From positions 868,001 to 932,000 of the forward strand of contig NZ_JBHUML010000002.1 in the NCBI RefSeq assembly GCF_042684865.1: a stretch of DNA of 64,000 bases, given 5' to 3'. The notes beneath the pieces were generated by a model. The model had not been told where the DNA came from, searched no databases, and saw only the letters and a program-made list of their open reading frames with translations. The stretch's first letter is position 1. Each line of letters begins with the position of its first letter. Below, in pieces: positions 1-7,579 of the stretch. Source of the DNA: Salibacterium lacus. Lineage in GTDB: Bacteria; Bacillota; Bacilli; Bacillales; Marinococcaceae. The translations under genes were made by a program, and so were the position numbers.

Positions 1-1801
1 CCGTCGATACCGTCTCCGGATTATTGTTCATAATAACAGCTTCATAGCCTTCTTCCTGCAGCGCCCACACAGCGTGCACCGTGGCATAATCAAATTCAAT
101 CCCCTGACCTATACGGATAGGCCCGGATCCAAGGACCAGAACAGATGGACGGCCGCTTCGGCTGCTTTCATTCTCCTGTTCATACGTGGAATAGTAGTAA
201 GGAGTTTCCGATTCAAATTCTGCTGCGCACGTATCCACCATTTTGTATACCGGCATGATTCCTTTACGGCGGCGCAGCGCATACACTTCTTCTTCCTGCC
301 AGTTCCACGTCCGCGCGATTTCTGTATCAGGGATGCCGATTTCTTTGGCTGCAGTCAGGTTTTCGATATGTCCCGGTTCGTACGATAATTCTTCGCTCAT
401 TCTGACAATCCCCAGAAGTTTTTCGAGAAAGAAAGGATCGATTCCTGTAAGATGCTGCAGATGATCTACGGTCCACGCCCTGCGGAATGCTTCTCCGATG
501 AAAAACAGGCGCTCGTCTTCGGCGTACACGAGTTTGTCTGTCAGTGTTTCATCCGAATACTCCCTGTATTCCGGTGCACACAAATGATGCCTTCCTATTT
601 CAAGGGAGCGGATGCCTTTCATGATGGACTCTTCCATATTCCGTCCGATTGCCATCACTTCACCGGTGGCTTTCATCTGCGTCCCCAGTTTCCGGTTGGC
701 TGCTTCAAATTTGTCGAACGGCCAGCGTGGAATTTTGGTCACGACATAGTCAAGCGCCGGTTCAAAACTTGCATAGGTCGTTCCGGTGATCGGGTTTTTC
801 AATTCATCCAGGCGGTACCCGGCTGCTATTTTTGCGGCCAGCTTTGCAATCGGATAACCTGTTGCTTTGGACGCGAGCGCGGAGGAACGGCTCACCCGCG
901 GGTTCACTTCAATCAGGTAGTAATCGAAACTGTCCGGTGAAAGCGCGAACTGGACGTTGCAGCCGCCTTCGATTTCAAGAGAACGGATAACCTTCAGCGA
1001 TGCATTGCGGAGCATCTGGTACTCCCGGTCGGAGAGGGTCTGGCTCGGTGCCGCAACAATGGAATCCCCGGTATGAATACCGACCGGGTCGATGTTTTCC
1101 ATGTTACAGACGACGATGCATTCCCCGGTGGCATCGCGCATGACTTCGTATTCGACCTCCTTGAAACCGGCAATACTTTTTTCAATCAGGCACTGGGTTA
1201 CCGGGCTGTATTTCAGGCCGGTTTCCACGGTTTCGGCCAGCTCATCTTCATTATGAACAAGCCCGCCGCCGGTACCGCCGAGTGTGTACGCCGGACGGAC
1301 AATGACCGGATAACCGATGAATTCGACAAAATCCTGTGCCTCTTCAAGGTTGTGTACAATCTCACTTTCGGGAACCGGCTCATTCAGCTCTCTCATCAAA
1401 GAGCGGAATACTTCCCGGTCCTCGGCTTTCTCAATCGCTTCAAGTTCTGTACCGAGAAGAGATATCCGGTGGTTTTCAAGTACACCTTCCCTGTACAGCT
1501 GCATCGCCATGTTCAGGCCGGTCTGGCCGCCTAGTGTCGGCAGCAGAGCATCCGGTTTTTCTTTGCGGATCACACGGGTTACAAAGTCAAGACTGAGCGG
1601 TTCCATGTATACTTTATCAGCCATCGTCGTATCCGTCATGATGGTGGCGGGATTAGAGTTAACGAGAATGACTTCATATCCTTCCTCTTTCAGCGCCTGG
1701 CATGCCTGGGTTCCGGCATAATCGAATTCTGCGGCCTGCCCGATTGTAATCGGCCCGGAGCCGATGACAAGTATTTTCTGAATATCTGTGCGTTTTGGCA
1801 T
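1..1801 (-). CDS. carB: Carbamoyl-phosphate synthase large subunit, 3' part cut by window edge
   Basis: Makes carbamoyl phosphate from bicarbonate, ammonia passed on by CarA and two ATP, the first step of pyrimidine synthesis. The reading frame is open from an ATG at 1801 to the left edge, about 600 codons of the roughly 1070 usual for the family. The start (MPKRTDIQKILVIGSGP) has a GGGGAGAGAG ribosome site just upstream. Near the edge the second ATP-grasp half begins with GSGPIRIGQGIEFDYATVH, typical of CarB. The visible part is therefore the carboxyphosphate half, the oligomerisation region and the start of the carbamoyl-phosphate half. It begins 13 bases after the carA stop, so the two subunits are co-transcribed. 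No frame break is visible. Confidence 0.97.
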   Translation of the reverse strand, partial: MPKRTDIQKILVIGSGPITIGQAAEFDYAGTQACQALKEEGYEVILVNSNPATIMTDTTMADKVYMEPLSLDFVTRVIRKEKPDALLPTLGGQTGLNMAMQLYREGVLENHRISLLGTELEAIEKAEDREVFRSLMRELNEPVPESEIVHNLEEAQDFVEFIGYPVIVRPAYTLGGTGGGLVHNEDELAETVETGLKYSPVTQCLIEKSIAGFKEVEYEVMRDATGECIVVCNMENIDPVGIHTGDSIVAAPSQTLSDREYQMLRNASLKVIRSLEIEGGCNVQFALSPDSFDYYLIEVNPRVSRSSALASKATGYPIAKLAAKIAAGYRLDELKNPITGTTYASFEPALDYVVTKIPRWPFDKFEAANRKLGTQMKATGEVMAIGRNMEESIMKGIRSLEIGRHHLCAPEYREYSDETLTDKLVYAEDERLFFIGEAFRRAWTVDHLQHLTGIDPFFLEKLLGIVRMSEELSYEPGHIENLTAAKEIGIPDTEIARTWNWQEEEVYALRRRKGIMPVYKMVDTCAAEFESETPYYYSTYEQENESSRSGRPSVLVLGSGPIRIGQGIEFDYATVHAVWALQEEGYEAVIMNNNPETVST

Positions 1802-1814
1802 CTCTCTCTCCCCT

Positions 1815-2903
1815 TTATACTAAAGATGTCGTTGTTCGCTCTTTGTCCATCATTTTCATAAACTCATCAAACAAATCGTTGGAATCCTGCGGCCCTGGAG
1901 CTGCTTCCGGATGATACTGCACACTGAAAGCAGGATGTTCATTGTGAGCAATTCCTTCGACTGTTCCATCATTTACATTGACATGAGTCAACTGCAGGTC
2001 CGTTCCCATCAAAGACTGTCTGTCAATGGTATACCCGTGGTTTTGGGATGTCATATCAACCCGCCCCGTCCGTACATCTTTCACTGGATGATTCGCCCCG
2101 CGGTGGCCGAACGTCAGCTTCGATGAAGAAGCTCCGCATGCCAGGCTGAGAAGCTGATGGCCAAGGCATATTCCGAATATGGGGATGTGCCCGAGCAGCG
2201 CTTTCAATGTTTCCACAGATTCCGGGACATCTTCGGGATCCCCCGGGCCGTTACTGAGCATGATCCCATCCGGGTTCAGTTCAAAAATATCTTCAGGCGG
2301 GGTGTCATATGGAAGAACGAAGACGTCACACCCCCGCTGAATGAGATTCCCGGCAATCCCGTGTTTCGCACCGTAATCCATAAGGACGACGCGGCGGCCG
2401 CTTCCGGGCGCATGATAGGCTGCGCGGGTCGACACTTTTTTCACTTTATTGCGCGTCGGCTGCAGAGCACGAAGTTCTTCCAATATCTCTTTTTCATCTT
2501 CTTCCACGTTGAACATCCTCCCGTAGAGTGTACCGTGCTCGCGGATGATACGGGTCAGCATCCGGGTGTCTATCCCGGACAGTGCAGGGATATCTTTATC
2601 TTTCAACCAGTCATCAAGACGGGCGGCACTCCGGAAATTACTTGGGTGATGAGCAGATTCTTTCACAATTAAACCACCTGCTGCCGGGTGAAGCGTTTCA
2701 AAATCATCACGGTTAATACCGTAGTTACCAATTAAAGGGTAGGTCAGGGTAACAATCTGATCACAATAGGAGGGATCAGATAATATTTCCTGATATCCTG
2801 TCATACTTGTATTAAATACTACTTCCCCTGCTGTTGGGCGCATACTTCCGAGCGCCTCTCCTGTAAATACGCTTCCGTTTTCAAGCATCAGCTTTCGTTT
2901 CAT
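1815..2903 (-). CDS. carA: Carbamoyl-phosphate synthase small (glutaminase) subunit
   Basis: Hydrolyses glutamine to feed ammonia to CarB. About 362 residues, matching the usual length. The N-terminal half has the CarA signature MTGYQEILSDPSYCDQIVT. The C-terminal half is a class I glutamine amidotransferase with the nucleophile Cys in FGICLGHQLL (about residue 240) and the His-Glu pair in HPEAAPGP. An in-frame ATG exists 12 bases further upstream at 2915, but it sits right against the AAAGGATG ribosome site. The ATG at 2903 gives a better spacing, matches the family N-terminus (MKRKLMLENG) and overlaps the pyrB stop as ATGA, implying translational coupling. In most Bacillus pyr operons pyrC lies between pyrB and carA; here nothing does. 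Confidence 0.97.
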   Translation of the reverse strand: MKRKLMLENGSVFTGEALGSMRPTAGEVVFNTSMTGYQEILSDPSYCDQIVTLTYPLIGNYGINRDDFETLHPAAGGLIVKESAHHPSNFRSAARLDDWLKDKDIPALSGIDTRMLTRIIREHGTLYGRMFNVEEDEKEILEELRALQPTRNKVKKVSTRAAYHAPGSGRRVVLMDYGAKHGIAGNLIQRGCDVFVLPYDTPPEDIFELNPDGIMLSNGPGDPEDVPESVETLKALLGHIPIFGICLGHQLLSLACGASSSKLTFGHRGANHPVKDVRTGRVDMTSQNHGYTIDRQSLMGTDLQLTHVNVNDGTVEGIAHNEHPAFSVQYHPEAAPGPQDSNDLFDEFMKMMDKERTTTSLV

Positions 2904-3844
2904 TGATCGAGACATCCTTTCTGTTTTTCCAGTACGTGATGCAGCACTGCCATCCTCACGAACACTCCATTTTTCATCTGCTTAAAGATCCTGGACCGGT
3001 CGGACTCCACCAATGCATCAGCAAGTTCCACATTCCGGTTGACCGGTGCCGGATGCATGATAACAGCGCCTAGTTTCATGCGTGCTGCTTTCTCTTCATT
3101 CAAACCAAACCGTTTATGGTATTCCTCGGGACCTGCCACCATCTTGACTGTATGACGTTCATGCTGAATACGGAGCATCATCATGACATCAGCAGTTTCC
3201 ACGGCTTCATCCATCGGCAGATACCGCTGGAGAAGCTCTTCACTCATCCATTCTTTCGGACCGCTCACATACACGTTTGCCCCAAGTCTTTTAAGCACTT
3301 CCATGTTCGAACGGGCTACACGGCTGTGAAAAATGTCTCCGGCAATGACGATATTCACATTGGTAAAGGTGCCGAATTCCTGGCGGATCGTGAGCAGATC
3401 CAGAAAAGACTGGGTCGGATGGTGGCCGCAGCCGTCGCCTCCATTGATAATCGGTATATGGACGTGTCCGCGAAGTTCATCAAAAAAACGCTCCCGGCCG
3501 TGGCGGATCACCACAACATCCGCTCCGATACTTTCCAGGGTTTTGACGGTATCGTACAGGCTTTCTCCTTTGATAACACTGGATGTATCCGCTTCGAAAT
3601 GGAGCAGATCCAGACCGAGGTTCCGTTCCGCCGCTTCAAAACTTATTTTCGTGCGGGTGCTTGGTTCAAAAAAGAGGTTGGCGGCGTACAGGCGCTGCAG
3701 CGGCAGTTTTTCCGGGTTGTCGGCAAAATACTGGGCTTTTTCAAGCAGTGCATGAATAGCACTCACATCCCAGTCTTCCATCGTCAGTACGTGCGCCGGG
3801 CCGCTGCTTGTTTTCGTTTTGTCATCAGCATCCATTCGAATCAT
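2900..3844 (-). CDS. pyrB: Aspartate carbamoyltransferase catalytic chain
   Basis: Joins carbamoyl phosphate and aspartate to N-carbamoyl-aspartate. 314 residues. The carbamoyl-phosphate loop FFEPSTRTK is at about residues 58-66, and HPTQSFLDLLTI and MHPAPVNRNVE mark the aspartate-binding half. The protein has about 15-20 more N-terminal residues than the B. subtilis enzyme; the ATG used has a strong AGGAGG 8 bases upstream. The gap from the pyrP stop is only 53 bases and holds no PyrR site or terminator, unlike B. subtilis, where a third attenuator lies there. The stop overlaps the carA start. Confidence 0.97.
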   Translation of the reverse strand: MIRMDADDKTKTSSGPAHVLTMEDWDVSAIHALLEKAQYFADNPEKLPLQRLYAANLFFEPSTRTKISFEAAERNLGLDLLHFEADTSSVIKGESLYDTVKTLESIGADVVVIRHGRERFFDELRGHVHIPIINGGDGCGHHPTQSFLDLLTIRQEFGTFTNVNIVIAGDIFHSRVARSNMEVLKRLGANVYVSGPKEWMSEELLQRYLPMDEAVETADVMMMLRIQHERHTVKMVAGPEEYHKRFGLNEEKAARMKLGAVIMHPAPVNRNVELADALVESDRSRIFKQMKNGVFVRMAVLHHVLEKQKGCLDQ

Positions 3845-3897
3845 CGGCTGTTCCTCCTTCTTTTTCGTGTCTGAAGAACGCGGGGCATATGAGTAAG

Positions 3898-5232
3898 TCA
3901 GGCGGCTTCGTCTTCTTTCATGCTCTCCTCAAGGGATTCAAACATGGCACCGTTGCCGAACCCGTATTGTTTTCCAGGCAGAACCGCGTTTAGAATAATA
4001 CCGGTTATCGTTGCAAGGGCCATTCCCGAAACTTCAAGGTTCTCATTGATCTCGATGAAAGCACCTCCTATACCGATAACGAGTATGACAGAGACGATGA
4101 TCAGATTTCGTTTTACACCGAGGTCAATCTTATTATCTATAAGCACCCGAAGACCGGACGAGGCGATAATGCCAAACAGCAGGAGGGATACCCCGCCCAT
4201 TACCGCACCCGGAATGCTTGCTATCAGAGCCTCAATCTTCCCGATAAATCCAAAGACAATAGCGAGAACCGCTGCCCCTCCAATGACGTACACACTGAAA
4301 ACTCTCGTGATCGCGAGTACGCCGATATTTTCCCCGTAGGTGGTATTTGGCGGTCCGCCTATGAGGGAAGCAACAATGGTTGCTGCTCCGTCTCCCATGA
4401 TAGAGCGGTGCAGACCCGGCTTTTTTACATAGTTTTCGCCGGCGACTTTACTTAGGACGAGTTGATCGCCGATATGTTCGGCCAGAGTAACGACGGCAAT
4501 CGGCGTCATGATGAAAATAATGCTCCATGACCACTGCGGCTCAAATCCTATAAAAGGTACAACCAGATCCGGGACCCGGAACCAGGAGGCCTGCGCAATG
4601 CCGCTCATATCTACGATGCCGGCTTCAAGTGCGATTGCGTAACCTCCCGTCAGTCCTATAAGAATCGGAATGAGATTCAAAAACCCTCTCACAAAAACAG
4701 AAACGATAATCGTTATAGCAAGGGTCGCCAGAGCAATGCTGAAATGAAGGGCCGGTTGTACGTACTGCCCGCTCTGATCATCAAAGTTCATCGCCATATC
4801 CACCGCTGTGCCAGCCAGACCGAGCCCGATGACCATAATGACCGGTCCGGTTACAACGGGCGGAAGCAGATTCATCAGCCACTGTACGCCTGTCTCTTTT
4901 ATAAGCAGCGCCGTAATACTGTAGACAACACCGGCTGCGAATGTCCCGATCATGACTCCTTCCGGACCCCCGAGAGCCATGGCGGATGTGACGGGCATAA
5001 TAAAGGCAAACGATGACCCCAGATACGCAGGAATCTGCCCTTTGGTAATGATCAGGTAAACGAGGGTTCCCAGTCCACTCGAAAGGAGCGCAACAGCCGG
5101 GCTGAGGCCCGTCAACGCCGGAACGAGAATAGTGGCCCCGAACATGGCGAATAAATGCTGCATGCTCAGGATAAGCCATTTGTTCCATTTTGGGATGTCG
5201 TTTTTTTTCAATTTCACCTGCGTGTCTTCCAT
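3898..5232 (-). CDS. pyrP: Uracil permease
   Basis: Proton-linked uracil uptake protein of the nucleobase-cation symporter-2 (NCS2, uracil/xanthine) family in the cell membrane. 444 residues with about 12-14 hydrophobic segments. The N-terminus shows the UraA/PyrP pattern LSMQHLFAMFGATILVP. The motif AEHIGDQLVLSK, which carries the conserved Glu of the substrate site, is present about residues 252-263. It lies second in the pyr operon, preceded by its own PyrR attenuator (5275-5375), so uptake is shut off when uridine nucleotides are plentiful. The start ATG has ACAGGAGAG ahead of it. Confidence 0.95.
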   Translation of the reverse strand: MEDTQVKLKKNDIPKWNKWLILSMQHLFAMFGATILVPALTGLSPAVALLSSGLGTLVYLIITKGQIPAYLGSSFAFIMPVTSAMALGGPEGVMIGTFAAGVVYSITALLIKETGVQWLMNLLPPVVTGPVIMVIGLGLAGTAVDMAMNFDDQSGQYVQPALHFSIALATLAITIIVSVFVRGFLNLIPILIGLTGGYAIALEAGIVDMSGIAQASWFRVPDLVVPFIGFEPQWSWSIIFIMTPIAVVTLAEHIGDQLVLSKVAGENYVKKPGLHRSIMGDGAATIVASLIGGPPNTTYGENIGVLAITRVFSVYVIGGAAVLAIVFGFIGKIEALIASIPGAVMGGVSLLLFGIIASSGLRVLIDNKIDLGVKRNLIIVSVILVIGIGGAFIEINENLEVSGMALATITGIILNAVLPGKQYGFGNGAMFESLEESMKEDEAA

Positions 5233-5274
5233 ATGTCATCTCTCCTGTTCTGGTTGATGTTCTCTTCAACGGGC

Positions 5275-5375
5275 AAAAAAAATCTTTGCCCGTCAGGCAA
5301 AGAGGTACAAACAGGAGACAGGAAGACACGTTTCTCCTGCTCCATTTATACCCCTTTTCAGCCTCACTGGACTGA
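5275..5375 (-). promoter_or_regulatory. PyrR-binding transcription attenuator between pyrR and pyrP
   Basis: On the minus strand the RNA contains CAGTCCAGTGAGGCTG (5360-5375), matching the PyrR anti-antiterminator consensus (AGUCC-N-GUGAGGCU). It is followed by an intrinsic terminator: stem CTTTGCC/GGGCAAAG with a run of eight T (5275-5303). The family rule is that PyrR with UMP binds the site, frees the terminator hairpin and stops transcription into pyrP and beyond. Confidence 0.93.
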
Positions 5376-5387
5376 TTTAAAGCGGGT

Positions 5388-5945
5388 TTAACTGTTTTTA
5401 TTCTTGATGGTCACTTCATCAAACCGGTCTGTCTCTTGCAGTTTCACGGCGATGATTTCTTCTTTGGATGTAGGGATATTTTTTCCGACAAAATCCGGCC
5501 GGACCGGAAGCTCCCTGTGTCCCCGATCGATAAGCACTGCCAGCTGAATGTGGGCGGGTCTGCCGAGGTCCATGACCGCATCCATGGCAGCTCTTACCGT
5601 ACGGCCGGTGTACAGAACGTCATCCACCAGGATAATTTTTTTGTCTTTGATATCCACCGGAATATCGGTTCCCCGAAGCTCCGGCTCCCCTTCACCGGTT
5701 CGGTACGTTAAATCATCCCGGTACAATGTAATATCAGCCTCGCCGACGGGTACTGCATTTCCTTCAATCCGTTCAATGTTTGCGGCTATACGATTGGCAA
5801 TGTAAATGCCTCTTGTTTTAATACCGACGAGCACGCATTCTTCCACACCTTTATTTTTTTCAATAATCTCATGCGAAATCCGTGTCAATGCCCGCCGCAC
5901 CGCCTGTTCATCGAGTAATGTCCGATCTTCGCCCACTCGTCCCAC
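5388..5945 (-). CDS. pyrR: Bifunctional pyr operon attenuation regulator / uracil phosphoribosyltransferase
   Basis: RNA-binding regulator of the pyr operon that also has uracil phosphoribosyltransferase activity. The PRPP-binding motif ILVDDVLYTGRTVRA is present in the middle, and LDEQAVRRALTRI near the N-terminus aligns with B. subtilis PyrR. The open frame reaches back to 6077, but that part is the attenuator leader and cannot be coding in the usual sense. I place the start at the GTG at 5945 behind GGAAGGGAAAGG (about 185 residues). A GTG at 5936 (182 residues, the closest match to the family length of 181) or an ATG at 5966 are alternatives. First gene of the operon. Confidence 0.93.
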   Translation of the reverse strand: MGRVGEDRTLLDEQAVRRALTRISHEIIEKNKGVEECVLVGIKTRGIYIANRIAANIERIEGNAVPVGEADITLYRDDLTYRTGEGEPELRGTDIPVDIKDKKIILVDDVLYTGRTVRAAMDAVMDLGRPAHIQLAVLIDRGHRELPVRPDFVGKNIPTSKEEIIAVKLQETDRFDEVTIKNKNS

Positions 5946-5973
5946 GACCTTTCCCTTCCGAAACATTTTGTCA

Positions 5974-6085
5974 TAAAAAAATCCTCCCGCCCGTTTGGGG
6001 GAGAGGATGTGCGACCGTGTTTGATACACCACCCCTCTTTCAAAAAGGGGCGGCAGCCGTTTCCTTCCCAGCCTCACAGGACTGT
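5974..6085 (-). promoter_or_regulatory. PyrR attenuator in the pyr operon leader
   Basis: The minus-strand RNA carries ACAGTCCTGTGAGGCT (6070-6085), a second PyrR site, then a hairpin-rich stretch and an intrinsic terminator (5974-6008) whose ATCCTC/GAGGAT stem is followed by seven T. It lies directly ahead of pyrR and controls the whole operon by the same mechanism as the pyrR-pyrP site. Confidence 0.92.
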
Positions 6086-6097
6086 CTTTAAAGGATT

Positions 6098-6125
6098 TTC
6101 ATATCGTTTGTATAGATTATGTCAG
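6098..6125 (-). promoter_or_regulatory. Candidate pyr operon promoter
   Basis: Minus-strand CTGACA (6120-6125), a 16-base spacer and TATGAA (6098-6103). It lies in the 55-base gap between the rluD-type gene and the leader PyrR site, the only space for a pyr promoter. The -10 is a weak match, so the assignment rests partly on position. Confidence 0.45.
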
Positions 6126-6140
6126 ATTATGCTTCCGGGG

Positions 6141-7058
6141 TCAATCCTTTTTTCGAAGATCTTGAAGCATGACGTTCATTTCTTCAGGGAGCGGTGCTTC
6201 CCAGTTCATCCATTCTTCGTGCACAGGGTGGATGAGAGAAAGACCCGAAGCGTGGAGAGCCTGACTGCTGAGGCCGGTGGTTTTTTTCCGGGTATATTTT
6301 GGATCTCCTGCAGCCGGGTGACCGATATAAGAGAAGTGAACCCGGATCTGATGGGTTCTTCCGGTTTCAAGACGGCACTCCACCAATGTGAACTCCTCAA
6401 AGCGCTCCATCACCCGGAAGTGGGTGACCGCCTCTTTGGAATGATAATCTGTGACCGCCATCTTCTGACGATCCCCTGTGTCCCTGCCGACAGGAGCTTC
6501 AATGACGCCGGTATCATGCACGATACTCCCGTGCACAACCGCCTGATACACCCGCTTCATCTGCTTTTCCTGAAGTTGCGCGGCAAGATGCAGATGAGCG
6601 CTGTCGTTTTTAGCACAGACCAACAGTCCCGACGTGTCTTTATCAAGACGGTGGACGATACCCGGCCTTTCATCGCCGTTAACAGATGATAACGACGAGC
6701 AGTGATAAAGCAGCGCATTTACAAGGGTGCCTGAATAATGTCCCGGGGCTGGATGAACGACCATCCCTTTCGGCTTATTGACGACGATGATATCTTCATC
6801 TTCATGATAAATATCAAGCGGGAGGGATTCCGGAAGCAGCGGCTGCTCCTCTTCCTCTGTTTCATTGACTGCCACCTTATCGCCGTTTCGTAGAACATAA
6901 TTGCTTTTTACGGCGTCTTGATTGACGAGAACCTTCTCTTCGCCGGCCCACTGCTGCACTTTCGTTCTTGACCAGCCGCTGCCGGAGCCGGCCAGAAATT
7001 TGTCAATCCGGCTTCCGGCGTCTTCTTCTGTTATCTGCCATGTGTGGTACTTATCCAT
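6141..7058 (-). CDS. ylyB: RluD-type 23S rRNA pseudouridine synthase (YlyB)
   Basis: Converts specific uridines in RNA to pseudouridine. 305 residues: an N-terminal S4 RNA-binding domain (about 15-75), then the RluA/RluD catalytic domain with the signature HRLDKDTSGLLV, whose Asp is the catalytic residue. The late motif GRTHQIRVHFSYIGHPAAGD is also diagnostic. The start overlaps the lspA stop by 8 bases, so the two are co-transcribed. The exact uridines modified cannot be told from sequence. Order lspA - ylyB - pyrR is as in B. subtilis. Confidence 0.93.
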   Translation of the reverse strand: MDKYHTWQITEEDAGSRIDKFLAGSGSGWSRTKVQQWAGEEKVLVNQDAVKSNYVLRNGDKVAVNETEEEEQPLLPESLPLDIYHEDEDIIVVNKPKGMVVHPAPGHYSGTLVNALLYHCSSLSSVNGDERPGIVHRLDKDTSGLLVCAKNDSAHLHLAAQLQEKQMKRVYQAVVHGSIVHDTGVIEAPVGRDTGDRQKMAVTDYHSKEAVTHFRVMERFEEFTLVECRLETGRTHQIRVHFSYIGHPAAGDPKYTRKKTTGLSSQALHASGLSLIHPVHEEWMNWEAPLPEEMNVMLQDLRKKD

Positions 7059-7533
7059 GTTTCTCTTTCCTCTTTTCTTTCCAGTCGTCTGCCGCCATTT
7101 TCACAATGAGCATCAACACCCCGGTGACAAGTGCGGAATCAGCGATATTAAATATCGGATAATTGTACGAAAAAATGTAGACATTGAAGAAGTCCACCAC
7201 TTCCCCGAAAAGCACCCGGTCGATAAAGTTACCAAGCGCTCCCCCGAGAATAAGGGCCAGGGGAATGCCGTACCATTTACTCTGCATGCCGTAGCTGTGC
7301 AGATAATAGACAATGAAAACAGCCACAATCACCGTCACGATGTAAAACAGCCACATCTGTCCCTGGAGCATGCCAAAAGCGGCCCCTGAGTTACGGTGGG
7401 ATGTTAAATAGAAAAACCCCTGTATAACCTCTATACTTTCTGCTACATCCATGTACTGAACGATAAGCCATTTAGTCAGCTGGTCGACCGCAATGGTGAA
7501 CAGTGCCAGTCCATAATATAATAACTTTTTCAT
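7051..7533 (-). CDS. lspA: Lipoprotein signal peptidase (signal peptidase II)
   Basis: Membrane aspartyl protease that removes signal peptides from lipoproteins after diacylglyceryl attachment. 160 residues, four hydrophobic segments. The two catalytic Asp residues are visible in GNFIDRVLF and FNIADSAL, and NSGAAFGML is the conserved loop. The ribosome site is modest (AGGTG, 11-base spacing). The gap from ileS is 46 bases without a terminator, so transcription from ileS may continue into lspA. The ylyA gene found between ileS and lspA in B. subtilis is absent. Confidence 0.97.
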   Translation of the reverse strand: MKKLLYYGLALFTIAVDQLTKWLIVQYMDVAESIEVIQGFFYLTSHRNSGAAFGMLQGQMWLFYIVTVIVAVFIVYYLHSYGMQSKWYGIPLALILGGALGNFIDRVLFGEVVDFFNVYIFSYNYPIFNIADSALVTGVLMLIVKMAADDWKEKRKEKHG

Positions 7534-7579
7534 ATTTATTGGAACACCTGCTTTTCTTCAGCCGCATCCGGCCGAAACA

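Noticed and set aside
1073..1534. Long plus-strand frames opposite carB
   Set aside because: Antisense shadows of a conserved gene; many similar frames opposite other genes were ignored for the same reason.
5946..6077. N-terminal extension of PyrR
   Set aside because: It covers the PyrR binding site and terminator of the leader; the family begins just before LDEQAVRR.
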